Shown piece after piece: positions 42,919 through 53,708 of a stretch of DNA of 64,000 bases. The DNA is from Acarospora socialis (lineage: Eukaryota; Ascomycota; Lecanoromycetes; Acarosporales; Acarosporaceae). Each line of letters starts with the position of its first letter. Position 1 is the first letter of the stretch. Below the pieces are notes generated by a model. The model saw only the letters and a list, made by a program, of their open reading frames with translations. It had not been told where the DNA came from and did not search any database. The position numbers and the translations under genes are program-made. The stretch is taken from assembly GCA_025617375.2 (NCBI GenBank), contig JAMYGW020000001.1, positions 2,294,001 to 2,358,000 of the forward strand, written 5' to 3'.

Positions 42919-45169
42919 GAGAAAAGGTTATAAGAGCTACACACCTCTTCGAGTCTGGAAGGATGAAAACCAGAGTCGAGCGTGCATTGTCTGCATTTGG
43001 ACGCATGATGAATGCGTAGGAGCGTTGCATAGCTAATCAGATATCCAAATCACAGCACGAATTGTCGTTTTCTTACCCATTGACAATTGAACTCGTCCAT
43101 GGTGACAGCACCTTATCGTCGACGGAGTCAATGTCTGCCTTATGGGGAGCCACGCCCTGTGACAGAGCGCGATCTAACAATTCGCAAAGGCTCAGATCCC
43201 TCCAAGTGTAAAGTGTCACAAGGACATGGTCCATATCTGCGAGCGTAGATTTTTGCCGTCATGCACCCCTGATTCGAACTTACGAAGTACAAAATGACTC
43301 TCTCCATTTGCTATCCAAGGATATTACATAACGTCGTCACGCATCACTGCCCTTTTCCGAGTCAGAGTGAGCTGCTGATTCTCATCTCTTGACAGCTTCG
43401 AGACGATCGGATGTTCACGATGTCTTTTTCGCAACCTTATCTCCTCGTCCTTCCGTCAAGTGGCCGCTTTTTTGACAGTATAGCCCGTCCTGTCATCTGA
43501 TTCATTGTGAGTGCAGGATATCTTTTCATGATACCCTTACCTCTTGTCATCTTTGCCCCTGCGACCATCATCTACATGTGCCGTGCCAGTGAACCAACGA
43601 AGGGCCCACTAAATCGACTGGGCTTGAGAAGGAGTGATCTTGAAAAATGGACTGTAGGGTTTTGGCAATGTAAACAGGGCTCGCTGATTGTCGACCAGAG
43701 GTTGAGATTACCCCACATTGAGAGATAAAACTCTGCTTTGTTTCTCAGTCACAGGAGAAGCTAAAGCTCGCAGACTTACTCGGTTGTGGGAAGGGAAAGA
43801 CCAACGTTTGGATTCTTGAAGTCTAATTGGTTGGTAAAAGTGTACATGAAGGCTTAGTGCGTTGAGAGGGGAGTGGAGAAGCATATAAGTGCCTGCATGG
43901 TATGTTGCTGGTTACTTCGTAAAAGGGGCATGCTGACCTTTCGTGTGAGTGGCGAGATAGGAATCAATTGCAGATTGGGAACCATCCATTGCATCACAGA
44001 GCTCAGAGGGAATACTCGTGGCTTGTGCTTTCGAGAAGATGCGAGAGAACTTATTAGATGATAGGAAGAGTTGAAAGAGCATACTACACGAACAGGAGCA
44101 TGCAGCCAAAGACATTGTGTGGACTTGTGACTTCTCAGCTACACGGCGAAGCACGCATCAAGAGTTCTTCTCTGCGGGATTCAGCTAAACATTTTCCGGA
44201 GACAATCCCGCGCCAACAGACATCAGGCAGGTGTTTCGGATCAAGATATTGGAGGTGTAGAATTCTTATATGACCGACAGAGCAACACCATTCTTTGATA
44301 TATGGAGGAACAACGCCTTGCATAACTGATCTGTCAAATTGCCAGCAGCTGGGGATGTCCACGTCTGAAGCTCACCCGACAGTTCGTCACTTTTTTTCGT
44401 GGGAAGAGCAACCAATGAGCTTTGTGATACCCAACCCTCTGTCTACAAGATGCGTTCGGGCCCCAAGTATCTCAAGTCCCATAAGCCCGAGTTTGGAGGC
44501 AGAAGCTCACGATGAGAAGCTATTCCAACCACGGGTACCCGCCATGATTAATAAAGTTGCTTTCGTTTGAGCTTGGAGGTTTATTTTGTGATAAGCGGTA
44601 GAAGATCAGTGTCTCTGAGATATTAAGTACGACTGGATCCAACTGCATTCCTTAGGAGCATCCAAGAACTAAAGCTACGGACATCGTCGTCACGAACTCC
44701 ACTCTGCATGGGAACGAGATGTGGAAACGTTGTTGGAGCCAGTGGGAACGAGCTCTCGCAATGGAGAACGCCCGTAACCGGCATCTTAGAACTGAGAAGC
44801 CCTAAACCAGAACATATAGTCTTCGATTGACTAACACTGACGGGCATCAACAGGCTCGTCCTCAATACTCCAGTACGGTGTATCAGAAGGGAATTGGAGT
44901 CTCTTGACACTTAACCCCTTTAACACATTCTAGAAAGCGGTCTCCTCAAAAGCGTTTAACACCCTCAATGGGGTGCATAAGCCATGATCTTAGTCAACGG
45001 TCTTTTTTCCTTCTACTCCATCTAGAACATACCGTCAAAGCTTTCTGAGCTAGAGCATTGAACTCCAATCTGGAAGATATTCAGTCATCTCTTTCTATCC
45101 TTCCCTGACGGAAAGAAGGTCAGGGCAAGAGACAGCAAGAACGCTTACAAACAGAAGACGTATTGCGAG
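42919..45169. other. Gene-poor 2.25-kb stretch
   Basis: Short frames on both strands (at most 95 codons) without domains or splice continuity. The frame is open from about 45063 to 45183 just upstream of the modelled start of the His/Arg-rich gene, so an additional 5' exon of that gene may lie near its end. No repeats or RNA genes recognised. Confidence 0.4.
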
Positions 45170-46447
45170 ATGTGGGCGGCCATGTAAGTGCTCTGCAATC
45201 TCTCTACTCCGCATATTGTCTCTAACTGTTTGCTAATACTTTAAATCAACAGAAAGTCGGTTGGCTGTGGGCTCTTAAACTTACCGGGTGAGGATCGACC
45301 GAAGGGTATGTTACAAGCACGCATCTATGTCCGCACCAACGCTATATGTGCTGGTGATATGCTCACGCTGTCTAGCCCCGTGGGAGGTAGCGCTGGATGC
45401 CTACGAAGCGAGGTGCGAGGCTCCAGGGTACGCCCACAACTTCCCTCTATATCGAGGCCATGGCAGGGCAAGACGCCACTACGACGTCGTAGAGGTGGAC
45501 TTTCCCCATCATCGCCATCCACCACGTCATGGTTCTGGCCATGACCATGACCACCATGGCGAAGACCGAGCAAGGCGTGAGCGGCAACACCGCAACGAGA
45601 TGGTCGTACAGCGCGAAGCGGAAGATGGTCGTCGCCGTCATCGTAATGATCGCGCACGCCGTGAGCAACTGGGACGTCGGGGAGAGTAGAAGATTCTCGT
45701 CGTCACCGCGACCATCATGAAGAACGTGTGACCCGTGAGGTACTTGATCCCCGACGCCAACGCCATCATCGCCAGCGAGATTCGGATCCTCGAGAGCATC
45801 GCCGTCATCATAGAGAGCAGGAATTGCCGACTCGTGAGCAACATCGAAGTAATCCTCCATTTGAGCTTCTTATCCGGGCAAGATGCTTATATATATTCGA
45901 CTAGCTCCGCGTGGCCACGAGCGTCAACGACAACACCACCGTCGAGAAGCCGAAATTGGCCCTCGAGAACATCATCAAGGTAAGATCACAACCCTTTTGC
46001 CCGCATGCGTTATTAACGCGTCCCGTAGCTCGACACCATTCCCGCCGCCGACACTTGAACGATTACAGCCTTGGAGATCGCCACTACTTCACGCCCCGCC
46101 GTGCCGCGCCATCTCCTCCTCCTCCACGCCATCGTGCACCAGCACCCGCACCCGCACCACCACGTCGTCGTCATCCTCCCCGCTCTTTGGTTGACTGGAG
46201 CTTCGACTATAACGCCGTCTTCAATCCCCGCCGGCCCGGTCCACTTCCTCCACGCCCACGTCCACGTCTAGCTCCTTCTGCTGCCCACCCCCAGGCCCCA
46301 GCTCCCGCACCCACTCCCGCACCTGCACCTGCACCTGCACCCGCACGCCGCCGTGCCATCCCTCGCAACTTCGACTTTTCAATCTTCTCCGAGCCAGACG
46401 ATTACTTCGTGCCCCGCCGCCCTGCTCCGCCAGCGATTCCACGCTGA
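45170..46447 (+). CDS. His/Arg-rich then Pro/Ala-rich protein with repeated aromatic-PRR motif
   Basis: Not recognised. A six-exon model 45170..45183, 45253..45287, 45376..45576, 45690..45833, 45905..45979 and 46029..46447 keeps one frame throughout (295 residues). All donors are GTAAG or GTGAG. The N-terminus reads MWAAIKSVGCGLLNLPAPWEVALDAYEARCEAPGYAHN. The middle is nearly all His, Arg, Glu and Asp, consisting of short charged exons. The C-terminal half is Pro/Ala/Arg-rich and contains three copies of an aromatic-rich motif ending in F-x-PRR: near residues 170, 210 and 275 (YFTPRR, VFNPRR, YFVPRR). The start is uncertain: the frame upstream of 45170 stays open to about 45063 and looks coding. 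The exons in the low-complexity part could be partly wrong. Confidence 0.5.
46300..46345. repeat. GCACCT/GCACCC hexamer repeat encoding Ala-Pro
   Basis: Tandem hexamers encoding (Ala-Pro)n inside the His/Arg-rich gene's last exon. Confidence 0.75.
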
Positions 46448-46970
46448 TCCGACTACATAGTGGAACATACGTATGCGTTCCCTTCCCTTCTCCTCGTGAT
46501 CAATGTAACTGACAGGAGGGAGCTGAAAGGACTGTGGATGTAGGCTCGGTATTCAGATGGTGCGAGTCCCCGTTTGAGAGTCGGTAGTGCTGGTTTGTTT
46601 GGTTTCAGCGGGTTAGGGCTGGAATAGAGTTTGAATTGGGGTAGAGGTTGGGTTCTCCTCAGGTTCCGGAAGACCAGGGTGCAGAAACGGCGGGATTCCC
46701 ACTCGAATGGCAAGCCGGAAGAAGTCCATAGATAAGACAATTAGAACATCATAACTGGTTGGATCTTGGATTAACGAAGTCGAACTCTGTCCTAAACAAG
46801 AAGACGCCCCACCATCTCGACATAAGGCTATGATACCCAGCTAGTATCAGCCCGGTCCTTGTTCCCGTGCCGGTCCCCAACCTCTTAACCGCTGCCATGC
46901 GCATGTCCCAGTCAGCGCTACCAGTCCAATGAAGAGTTCTCACCGCTACAGAGCCCATTCCTCCTGACCT
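46448..46970. other. Intergenic, nothing recognised
   Basis: 523 bases with no supported gene; a 95-codon minus-strand frame lacks recognisable features. Confidence 0.4.
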
Positions 46971-47471
46971 ATGTATTCCTTTCGCCACCATTTCCAACCC
47001 ATTTCCATATGTTCTGAGATTCCAATCTTCCGACTTCACCGGGGCCAAGCCGCATACCCGTCATCTCTACCCCCCCGCTTCCATTCCCTCTCCCTTCCTT
47101 CTCCCATCCAAACCATCACACTCCCCTCATCTCCATCTCCAACAGCAACCCCATCCGCCCAGCACACTTCCCTTACCCATCTCCACCAATTCCCCTCTCC
47201 TTCTAGCCTCCGACATACCACCTCGTCCTCATCCTCGTCCTCGTCCTCACCCTCCTATCCGAACGTTGGGTTTCACACAACATTCAAACCCTACCGCGAC
47301 TCTCCGCAGTCCCAACTCCCGCTCTCAGGCCAGGATCTGGTACCGAGTTTTCCATCGCAGAGCCCTTTACAAGGGGTGTCGGTGGATGGGCATGTTGTAA
47401 TGTGGGTTAGGAGGGGGGTTTGGGAGAAGGTATACACGGGATGGGATGGGATGGGGTTCGGGAGGCTATAA
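46971..47471 (+). CDS. Possible uncharacterised Ser-rich protein (first exon or whole gene)
   Basis: A 166-codon ATG-initiated frame. It has a basic N-terminus without acids (MYSFRHHFQ..., possibly a mitochondrial presequence), a long Ser/Pro/Thr-rich segment including a Ser9 run, and a conserved-looking end (VGFHTTFKPYRDSPQSQLPLSGQDL, VSVDGHVVMWVRRGVWEKVYTGWDGMGFGRL). A second protein-like stretch in another frame at about 47650-47760 (GDQMVVIWEDGETLCLRLEG) could be a following exon, but no convincing intron was found. Opposite-strand frames also exist. Low confidence. Confidence 0.4.
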   Translation: MYSFRHHFQPISICSEIPIFRLHRGQAAYPSSLPPRFHSLSLPSPIQTITLPSSPSPTATPSAQHTSLTHLHQFPSPSSLRHTTSSSSSSSSSPSYPNVGFHTTFKPYRDSPQSQLPLSGQDLVPSFPSQSPLQGVSVDGHVVMWVRRGVWEKVYTGWDGMGFGRL

Positions 47472-47895
47472 CTATGGTCAGGATGTATAATCCGTGTTAT
47501 TCTGGGTGGGAATCGGCTTGTGGTGGTGCGAAGGTGTGAAGAGGGAGGGAGCATGGGTTGCTTCTGGGGCGAGTGAGAGAGCGCAGAAGAGGGGGGGATG
47601 TGCTCGGTTGTGTTGTGTTGTGTTGTGCCGGGTCCGGTTCGATGGGCGGGGATCAGATGGTCGTGATTTGGGAGGACGGGGAGACGTTGTGTCTTCGTTT
47701 GGAGGGAAGAGATGGAGTACGTGTGGAGAAGTATAAGGTTCGGAGATTGGAGATCCACGTTCAAGTCGTTGGGATGCTCGTCACATATGAATTAGAAGGG
47801 TTATCTATCGATTCATTACTCGGATTTCTACACATCATAGTATCTACAGGAAGCATATCTGTCTATCGACCCATCTACAGCATCACCGACATGAT

Positions 47896-50800
47896 TCACA
47901 GGACCATCGCTCCAAGAAATATACACCCAACCAATACCCACCCGAATCCCAATGGTTTGCTTACAGAACTGTTCGCCGTACTCTTCGCCGTCGCCGTCGT
48001 TGACACTACTGATACCGATGTGGTTGATGTTGAAGTCGATGTCATCGAGTTTTTTGACGTTGATCTCGTCGTTGTCGACGTGATCGTTAAAATCGTCGAT
48101 GTCAATACCGCTGTTGGTGTGGGTTCATTGATAGGACCCAAGCCGGATAGAATCATAGCTCCAAGGCCACCTCCTGTAGTCGTTGTCAAAGGAATCGTAC
48201 TCCCACCAATAACAACCCCCGACGGGCCTAATGAGACGACCGTTCCCTGGATCGTGATGTCATTTCCACCCTGCATCAGCGTAGTCCCAGCGATTGAGAA
48301 AGCGGTAGGGTTGGCGGTGAAGGTGACGCTGCCGACAGTGAAGATTGACGTGGGAGTAGGAGACGAAGCGGGCAGAGGAATGGTGCTGCTACCGACGACA
48401 AGGGCGGTGGGACCTAAGGAGATGCGCGTTCCGGAGACTGTGATTGCTGGGGCTCCGGCTGTGAGGGTTGAGCCACCGATTATGACAACTCCTGGTGGCC
48501 ACGAAGTGATGATGGGAGAAGCCGGTAGAGGGATGGTGCTGGTGCCGATCACGAGGGCAGAAGATCCTATGGAGATGGGCGTGCCGGATATGGTGATTCC
48601 TGAAGCGCCGGGTGTGAGGGTCGAGCCATCTATAATCACAACTCCCGGTAGCCCAGAGGTCAGGATTTGCCCGGCCAAAGTGGGGGTAGGCGAAGGAGCA
48701 GGCAAATGCGAAATCTGAACGGTGCTACTACCCACGACTAGACCCACGTATCCGAGCGAGACGGGCGTCCCTGCCACGGTGATCGCAGCGGCACCGGGAG
48801 CCACAGTCTGACCTCCTACCATAAGGGCGCCGCCTGAATTGACAGAAACTGTTTGTCCTGCAACGACCACAGGAGCCGCTGCTTGGGTTTGAGTAGCCGC
48901 GCTCACGGGAACGAATGTCAATCCACCAATGACTGCAGCGCTGGGACTTTGCTGTTGTTGTTGCTGCTGTTGCTGGGACGGGGAAGTAAGCGTCGGTAAT
49001 GAAGCTGCATTTGTCCCAACGTAGACAGACCCGGCAGAATAACCGACAGCATTGCCTCCAATAGTAATAGCGGGGGAACCTTCTGATAATGTATGTCCTT
49101 GCACTACGACCGCCGGCGCGGCATTGTCACCTTTGTTAGTCGGCTGAACCGGCTGGAAGGTATAACCTTCAACAATTACCGGATTAGAATTTTGCTGCGG
49201 CTGATTGGGTCCCGACGTCGGTACAGGTGCTGCTGCATGAGTTCCAACCATTATCGAACCAGAGGAGTAGGCAACAGCAGTTCCTCCGATCGTGACTGCC
49301 GGACTGTTCTCTGCTACCGTCTGCCCCTGAACAACAACTGCGGGCACAGTTGCTACTCCTTGGCCACTCTGAGGCACCGGCGAGAAAGTAAAGCCGGCAA
49401 CGGAGAACGGACTTGGTGGCTGCTGCTGCTCCTGCTCTTGCTGTTGCTGAGAAGAGGCAGGCGAAGGTGCAGGGACGGGTGTAGGTGCTGGCGCTGCGGT
49501 GGAGCCAACATAGATCGAACCAGAAGAATAAACAACAGGTTTACCACCTATAGTTACCACCGGATCATTCTCTGCGATTGTATGTCCCTGAACAATGACC
49601 GCTGGCGCTGAACTTGGGACCTGTTGGTTGCTAGAGTCGGACGGATCGCCGGTTGGGCTGCTGCCGGGTCCTTGTGTGGCTGATCCTTGATTTACGGGTC
49701 CCTGAGTACTAGGACTCTGGCTGCCAGGCTGTTGATTGCCAGAATGCTGGTCTTTGGGTTTTGGAATAACATTTGGATCGCTTTCCGGTTGCTGGCTGCT
49801 AGGTTGTGGTAACACTGATGGATCCGTGCCTTGTTGTGGACTTCCACCCGGATTGCTGGGACTCGGTTCATTTGAACCGGGTGTCGGTTGCGGTTGCGGT
49901 TGCGGTTGTGGTTGCGGTTGCGGTTGTGGTTGTGGTTGCGGTTGCGGTTGCGGTTGTGGTTGCGGTTGCGGTTGCGGTTGTGAATTGTGATCGGGATCGG
50001 TATTGGAGTTGGGATTGCTTGGCGGTGTAGCCGGATTCCCACCATTGTTACTTGATGGGTCCTGAGTACCTATCGGAGGATCATGGCCTTGCTGAAAAAT
50101 AGGTGTGACGCTCGGCAAGGCGGTCTGCGAAGCAGTCACAGGCTGTGGAGTCGAACCTGGTGCCACTTTCGTAGGCGAGGGATCACCACCGATTGCGGTT
50201 GCTGGATCCAGTGCAGCGACACCTGTCATAGGGTGGGGAGGATCATAAAAACCACCTAACCGGCCGAAAGCACAAGATGCCCATGCCGGGTCTATCGACA
50301 GAACCCTCGACGGTACTGCAAGTAATGGATGACATGGGTCCTTTGCTGTTTTGGGCCCAGCCCAAGCATTATCAGGATTTTCGGGCATCCAAAAGTAGCC
50401 GGGGACCGTGGAGCAGTTTTGAGTCAGATCAGCAACGTCAATCATCTGCGGAGGCGGCCTTGTTTTGGCATCTGTGCTCAGATACGGCATCAAGGTTGAT
50501 ATTTCACCTGGTGCAAACCCCATCGTGGTGTTCACAAGCCTCGGGCCCACCGGCCCGCAGAGATCGTGAGCGTTGAGAGTTCGGAAGCCGATATATATGC
50601 TGGGAGATACGCTGAGAAGGTGTGAGAACAGAGCAGGTATCCTCGTCCGCTGGGGGGAGAACTCACAATGTAAAGCCAGCTTCGTTGACAGAGGAACGAA
50701 TCGCGTTGCTGTTGTTACCGGCGGCCGGTCTTCCCGTGGCGGATGCGCTTGGCGGCCAGTAAAAGAGATCAACGGTTGAAGCAACGATTGTGCAACTAGA

Positions 50801-51445
50801 ACACTGAAAAGCGCTGTTTATCAGTCAACTGTTGAGGCCTGCCAGATCTGTTGAATCTTACACAGGGAGGCGACGCATGACCGGGAAAGTCGCTGGGTAG
50901 GTTCTCGGTATAGGTGTACGTTGTCGGATAAAAGGATTGGATCGTGATGGAAGTCGGGATGCCCCGGCTATCGGTGGGCCCAAAACCTTCATAGAAAGTC
51001 CTGGCCGTTGTATAGGTCCCCGGGTTGGAAGTGGTCCACCATGCGAAATACTGGGCCGAGCAGTAGCTGCTGTACTGAGCCAAGGAGCCAGTGTACCCGG
51101 TATAATAATACTCCTTCGTTTGGTTGAAAGCACTTGATGTCGTTTGATTGAAATTGCTTGAAGTCGATGGCGAAGCGGCCGTTGATGAATCGATACTAGA
51201 TGCCGGCGTCGAATCAATGATGCTCGAGGCTGTTGACGACACTGTCCCATTCCCATAGTAGCCTGCTGGCCGAGACAACGGTCAGTATTCAGCTTGGCCG
51301 CTGGTGTAGACCCGAATGTCTGTGGATACTGACCGCTCAAACGAAAAGTGTTGGTAGGAACGAGAGTAGGCTGCGCAGTAACAGATCGAATAACAACAGT
51401 CACAAGCACCGAGAGCCATGAAAGTGACAATAATGAAAGATTCAT
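47896..51445 (-). CDS. Large GPI-type cell-surface protein with repeated beta motifs and Gln-Pro tract
   Basis: Predicted wall or surface protein, 1118 residues. Exons read as 51445..51334, 51265..50862, 50803..50667 and 50599..47896; introns have GTCAG, GTAAG and GTGAG donors. The start MNLSLLSLSWLSVLVTVVIRSVTAQ is a signal peptide. A Cys-containing N-terminal region follows (YSSYCSAQYFAWW, PPCCSSCTIVASTVDLFYWPP, FIYIGFRTLNAHDLCGPVG), a layout common in fungal surface proteins. Then come a low-complexity Ser/Asn/Pro region with about 17 Gln-Pro dipeptides and poly-Gln. At least seven repeats of the type VVVQGxTV-x-PAVTIGGxxVxYSSGSIxVG follow, shifting later to ITVSGTxISLGxxALVVGSSTIPLP. A Ser/Thr-rich stalk and a hydrophobic C-terminus (GFGWVLVGCIFLGAMVL) suggest a GPI anchor. 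The repeats look like beta-solenoid rungs. Role (adhesion or wall) is inferred. Confidence 0.85.
49885..49982. repeat. Hexanucleotide repeat (GGTTGC/GGTTGT) encoding Gln-Pro
   Basis: About 16-17 tandem hexamers, differing mainly at the last base; on the minus strand they encode the Gln-Pro tract of the surface protein. Likely length-variable. Confidence 0.9.
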
Positions 51446-53708
51446 GATCAACGACCCGAGAAACGAAAGACAGAATGAAACAGATTATCTGAACACGATA
51501 GATTATAGAAAATCTAAAGTTGAGCCCCCAACATAAACATTGAAGATGATTTCAAATTTGGCAGTTAGCGAAATCCTACAATTCCGCCTGCATGCCAAGG
51601 TGCAGAAGCGTGGGCGTCTCGCCGTGTGATTGGACCATCCTGTGCTTTCAGGGACAGCAGTTCCTTGATTGATTCGTTTTGGCCCCCAGTGCCATCCTCG
51701 GCCTGCATGAGGCTGAAGAAGTTTATCTGTACCTATATTGTACTTGGAACACATGGAGCGATTGCCAACAAGAATATGAGAACAATACACTTTTTCGTCG
51801 CTGGATGGACACATCCAACGGTATAGTGAACGGTGGTGGAGGGTAGGAGGTCGACATAACCTATGGAAGTACTCTGGGCAGCACCTGAAGCTGCGCAGTA
51901 GGTACTTGAGTCGCCTTGATATGAAAGTAGAGAAGGTACTGCAGTAAGGTAGATTACCTAGGACATATATCAATTTTGAACCCGTGGCGCCTTATAAACA
52001 GCCCGATCCTCATAAGTAAGTCAGCAGTACTGTGATTCGTAGTTACAGTTCAAGTCTTGCTTCCGTAGGAATGGCTTCCCTGTCAATTCCTTGGCTGGCG
52101 GTTGAAGCTGCTGGTAAAGAAACACCCAAACTCTGTACTCTACTCCTGAGTGTGAGAAACACGCGGAGCTGGCCAACACTGACCACCGGGGAAGTCAGGC
52201 TGCTCGGAGAGATATTACTATGTTCGTTGATCCGGGAGTAATGTATAAGCATATGTGGGATGTTGAATAACGTCAACTCTACTGTGGACACAACGAAAAA
52301 GCTTGGCAGTATGCCTCTATTCTTAGTAATATGCACGTGATCAGGTTGGTAGCCAGAGTGGAAGACCAATCATGGCTCATGCTGCTGGGTTGATAAGATA
52401 AGATAACTGCGCAGGATACGCATACATTGTGACCTCTAAGCCTTATGAATAACATTACTGTGCGGAGTACTTCAGTGTTTACCTTATTAAATGCTTCCCT
52501 TAGGCAATCTAAATGGCTGCTTACCATGTCGTAAAGCCGGGTAGTATCGGTCCTGATGCCTTTCGTAAGGTACAGAACAACTACAATCATTACTATTATT
52601 ATTTTTATGATTTTTTAATTCGTACTCGATCGACGTTACTGATCAGCCCTCGGCCATACCTTCCTTCGGAGTTATGCCCTAAACGAGCGACGATGCAACG
52701 TCAGTGCAGCACCTACGGTACTCAAGGATTTCTGATACGACCCCAGATTGAGTCACGAGTCACGAGCTAAGCAGTCATAAGGCTCGTGTTTCAGGTCGGG
52801 AAAATAGAAAGGCTTTGTTACTGTTTGCGACCGAAGCCGCATGCAGAGCAGCACCGAAGGTACGGTACCCGGGTTCTTGGACAACTCGATCTGAGAAGCT
52901 TAGCCGTACTGTACATGTATCCTCCCAGACGATACCAAGAGGTCGAGGTGCGAATATCCAACTCTGTCTTGACATCTCGGCAGCTGTTGCGCTTCCCCCA
53001 GATGCTAAGAAAGATGGGGATCGTCACTAAGGTACTTGCCCTAATCGTAGATGGAAAGATGCACAGATGGAAGCTGAAAGTCCGCCAACGGGTGCCGGCG
53101 ATCCGTTCGCGCCACTGCCGTTATGCCCGACACGGCTGGTTGCAGCCAATCGCTGCGGTGCGACTTTGATGAATTCGATGCGGGGAATTATTATACATAT
53201 ACACATACATGTGTCTTAAGCTTACCTCACAATGACGCATGTACGAGAACGACTACTCCAAGTACTACATCGGGCATTGAAAATGTGCAGTACGAGCACG
53301 ATGTTTCCTACGACTTATAACTACCTGGTACTCATACGTTACTAAGGTAGGTAAGGTACTGAACCTAAGTTAGCAGTCAATCATCGGGAGCTAGATGCTA
53401 AGCTTTATACCGTAGGCACAGTAAGTACTCGGGTAGCTTGTGACCATGCAACGGCAGGGAGACCTTTGACCGCTTTAGTGCAAGTCCGATTACGAGGTGT
53501 AACAGTATACCAGGTAGGTAGAGCAATAACAACCCCTCCTTCTTTATAATCTGCTACTACCCCCACTGTATGAGGATATTTGAATTCGCTTCTTCCATCT
53601 TCTTCTCTTTTATTGCTGAGGACGCCATAAGTTAAGCCGTCAAACATCACAGGCGGAATATACACATAATTAATACTTGACTTCTCTTTCTCCACCTCCA
53701 CCATCACA
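51446..53708. other. 2.26-kb intergenic region with no supported gene
   Basis: Divergent promoters of the surface-protein gene and the sugar transporter. A minus-strand frame of 43 codons at about 51710-51575 ends in a protein-like stretch and begins after an AG, but no partner exon was found. Short CTACCT/AGGTAG motifs cluster at 53320-53530. Confidence 0.4.

Noticed and set aside
45660-45910. Apparent frameshifts suggesting the His/Arg-rich gene is a pseudogene
   Set aside because: Two GTGAGC...TAG introns (45577-45689 and 45834-45904) reconcile all frames, so an intact gene is the simpler reading.
47558-48718. 386-codon plus-strand frame rich in Val/Asp (VVDTTDTDVVDVEVD)
   Set aside because: It is mostly the antisense shadow of the Ser/Thr-rich C-terminus of the surface-protein gene on the minus strand; composition follows from the opposite coding strand.
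51575-51734. Exon-like minus-strand fragment of 43 codons in the intergenic region
   Set aside because: No partner exons or recognisable domain; the resemblance to an ankyrin-type motif is too weak.
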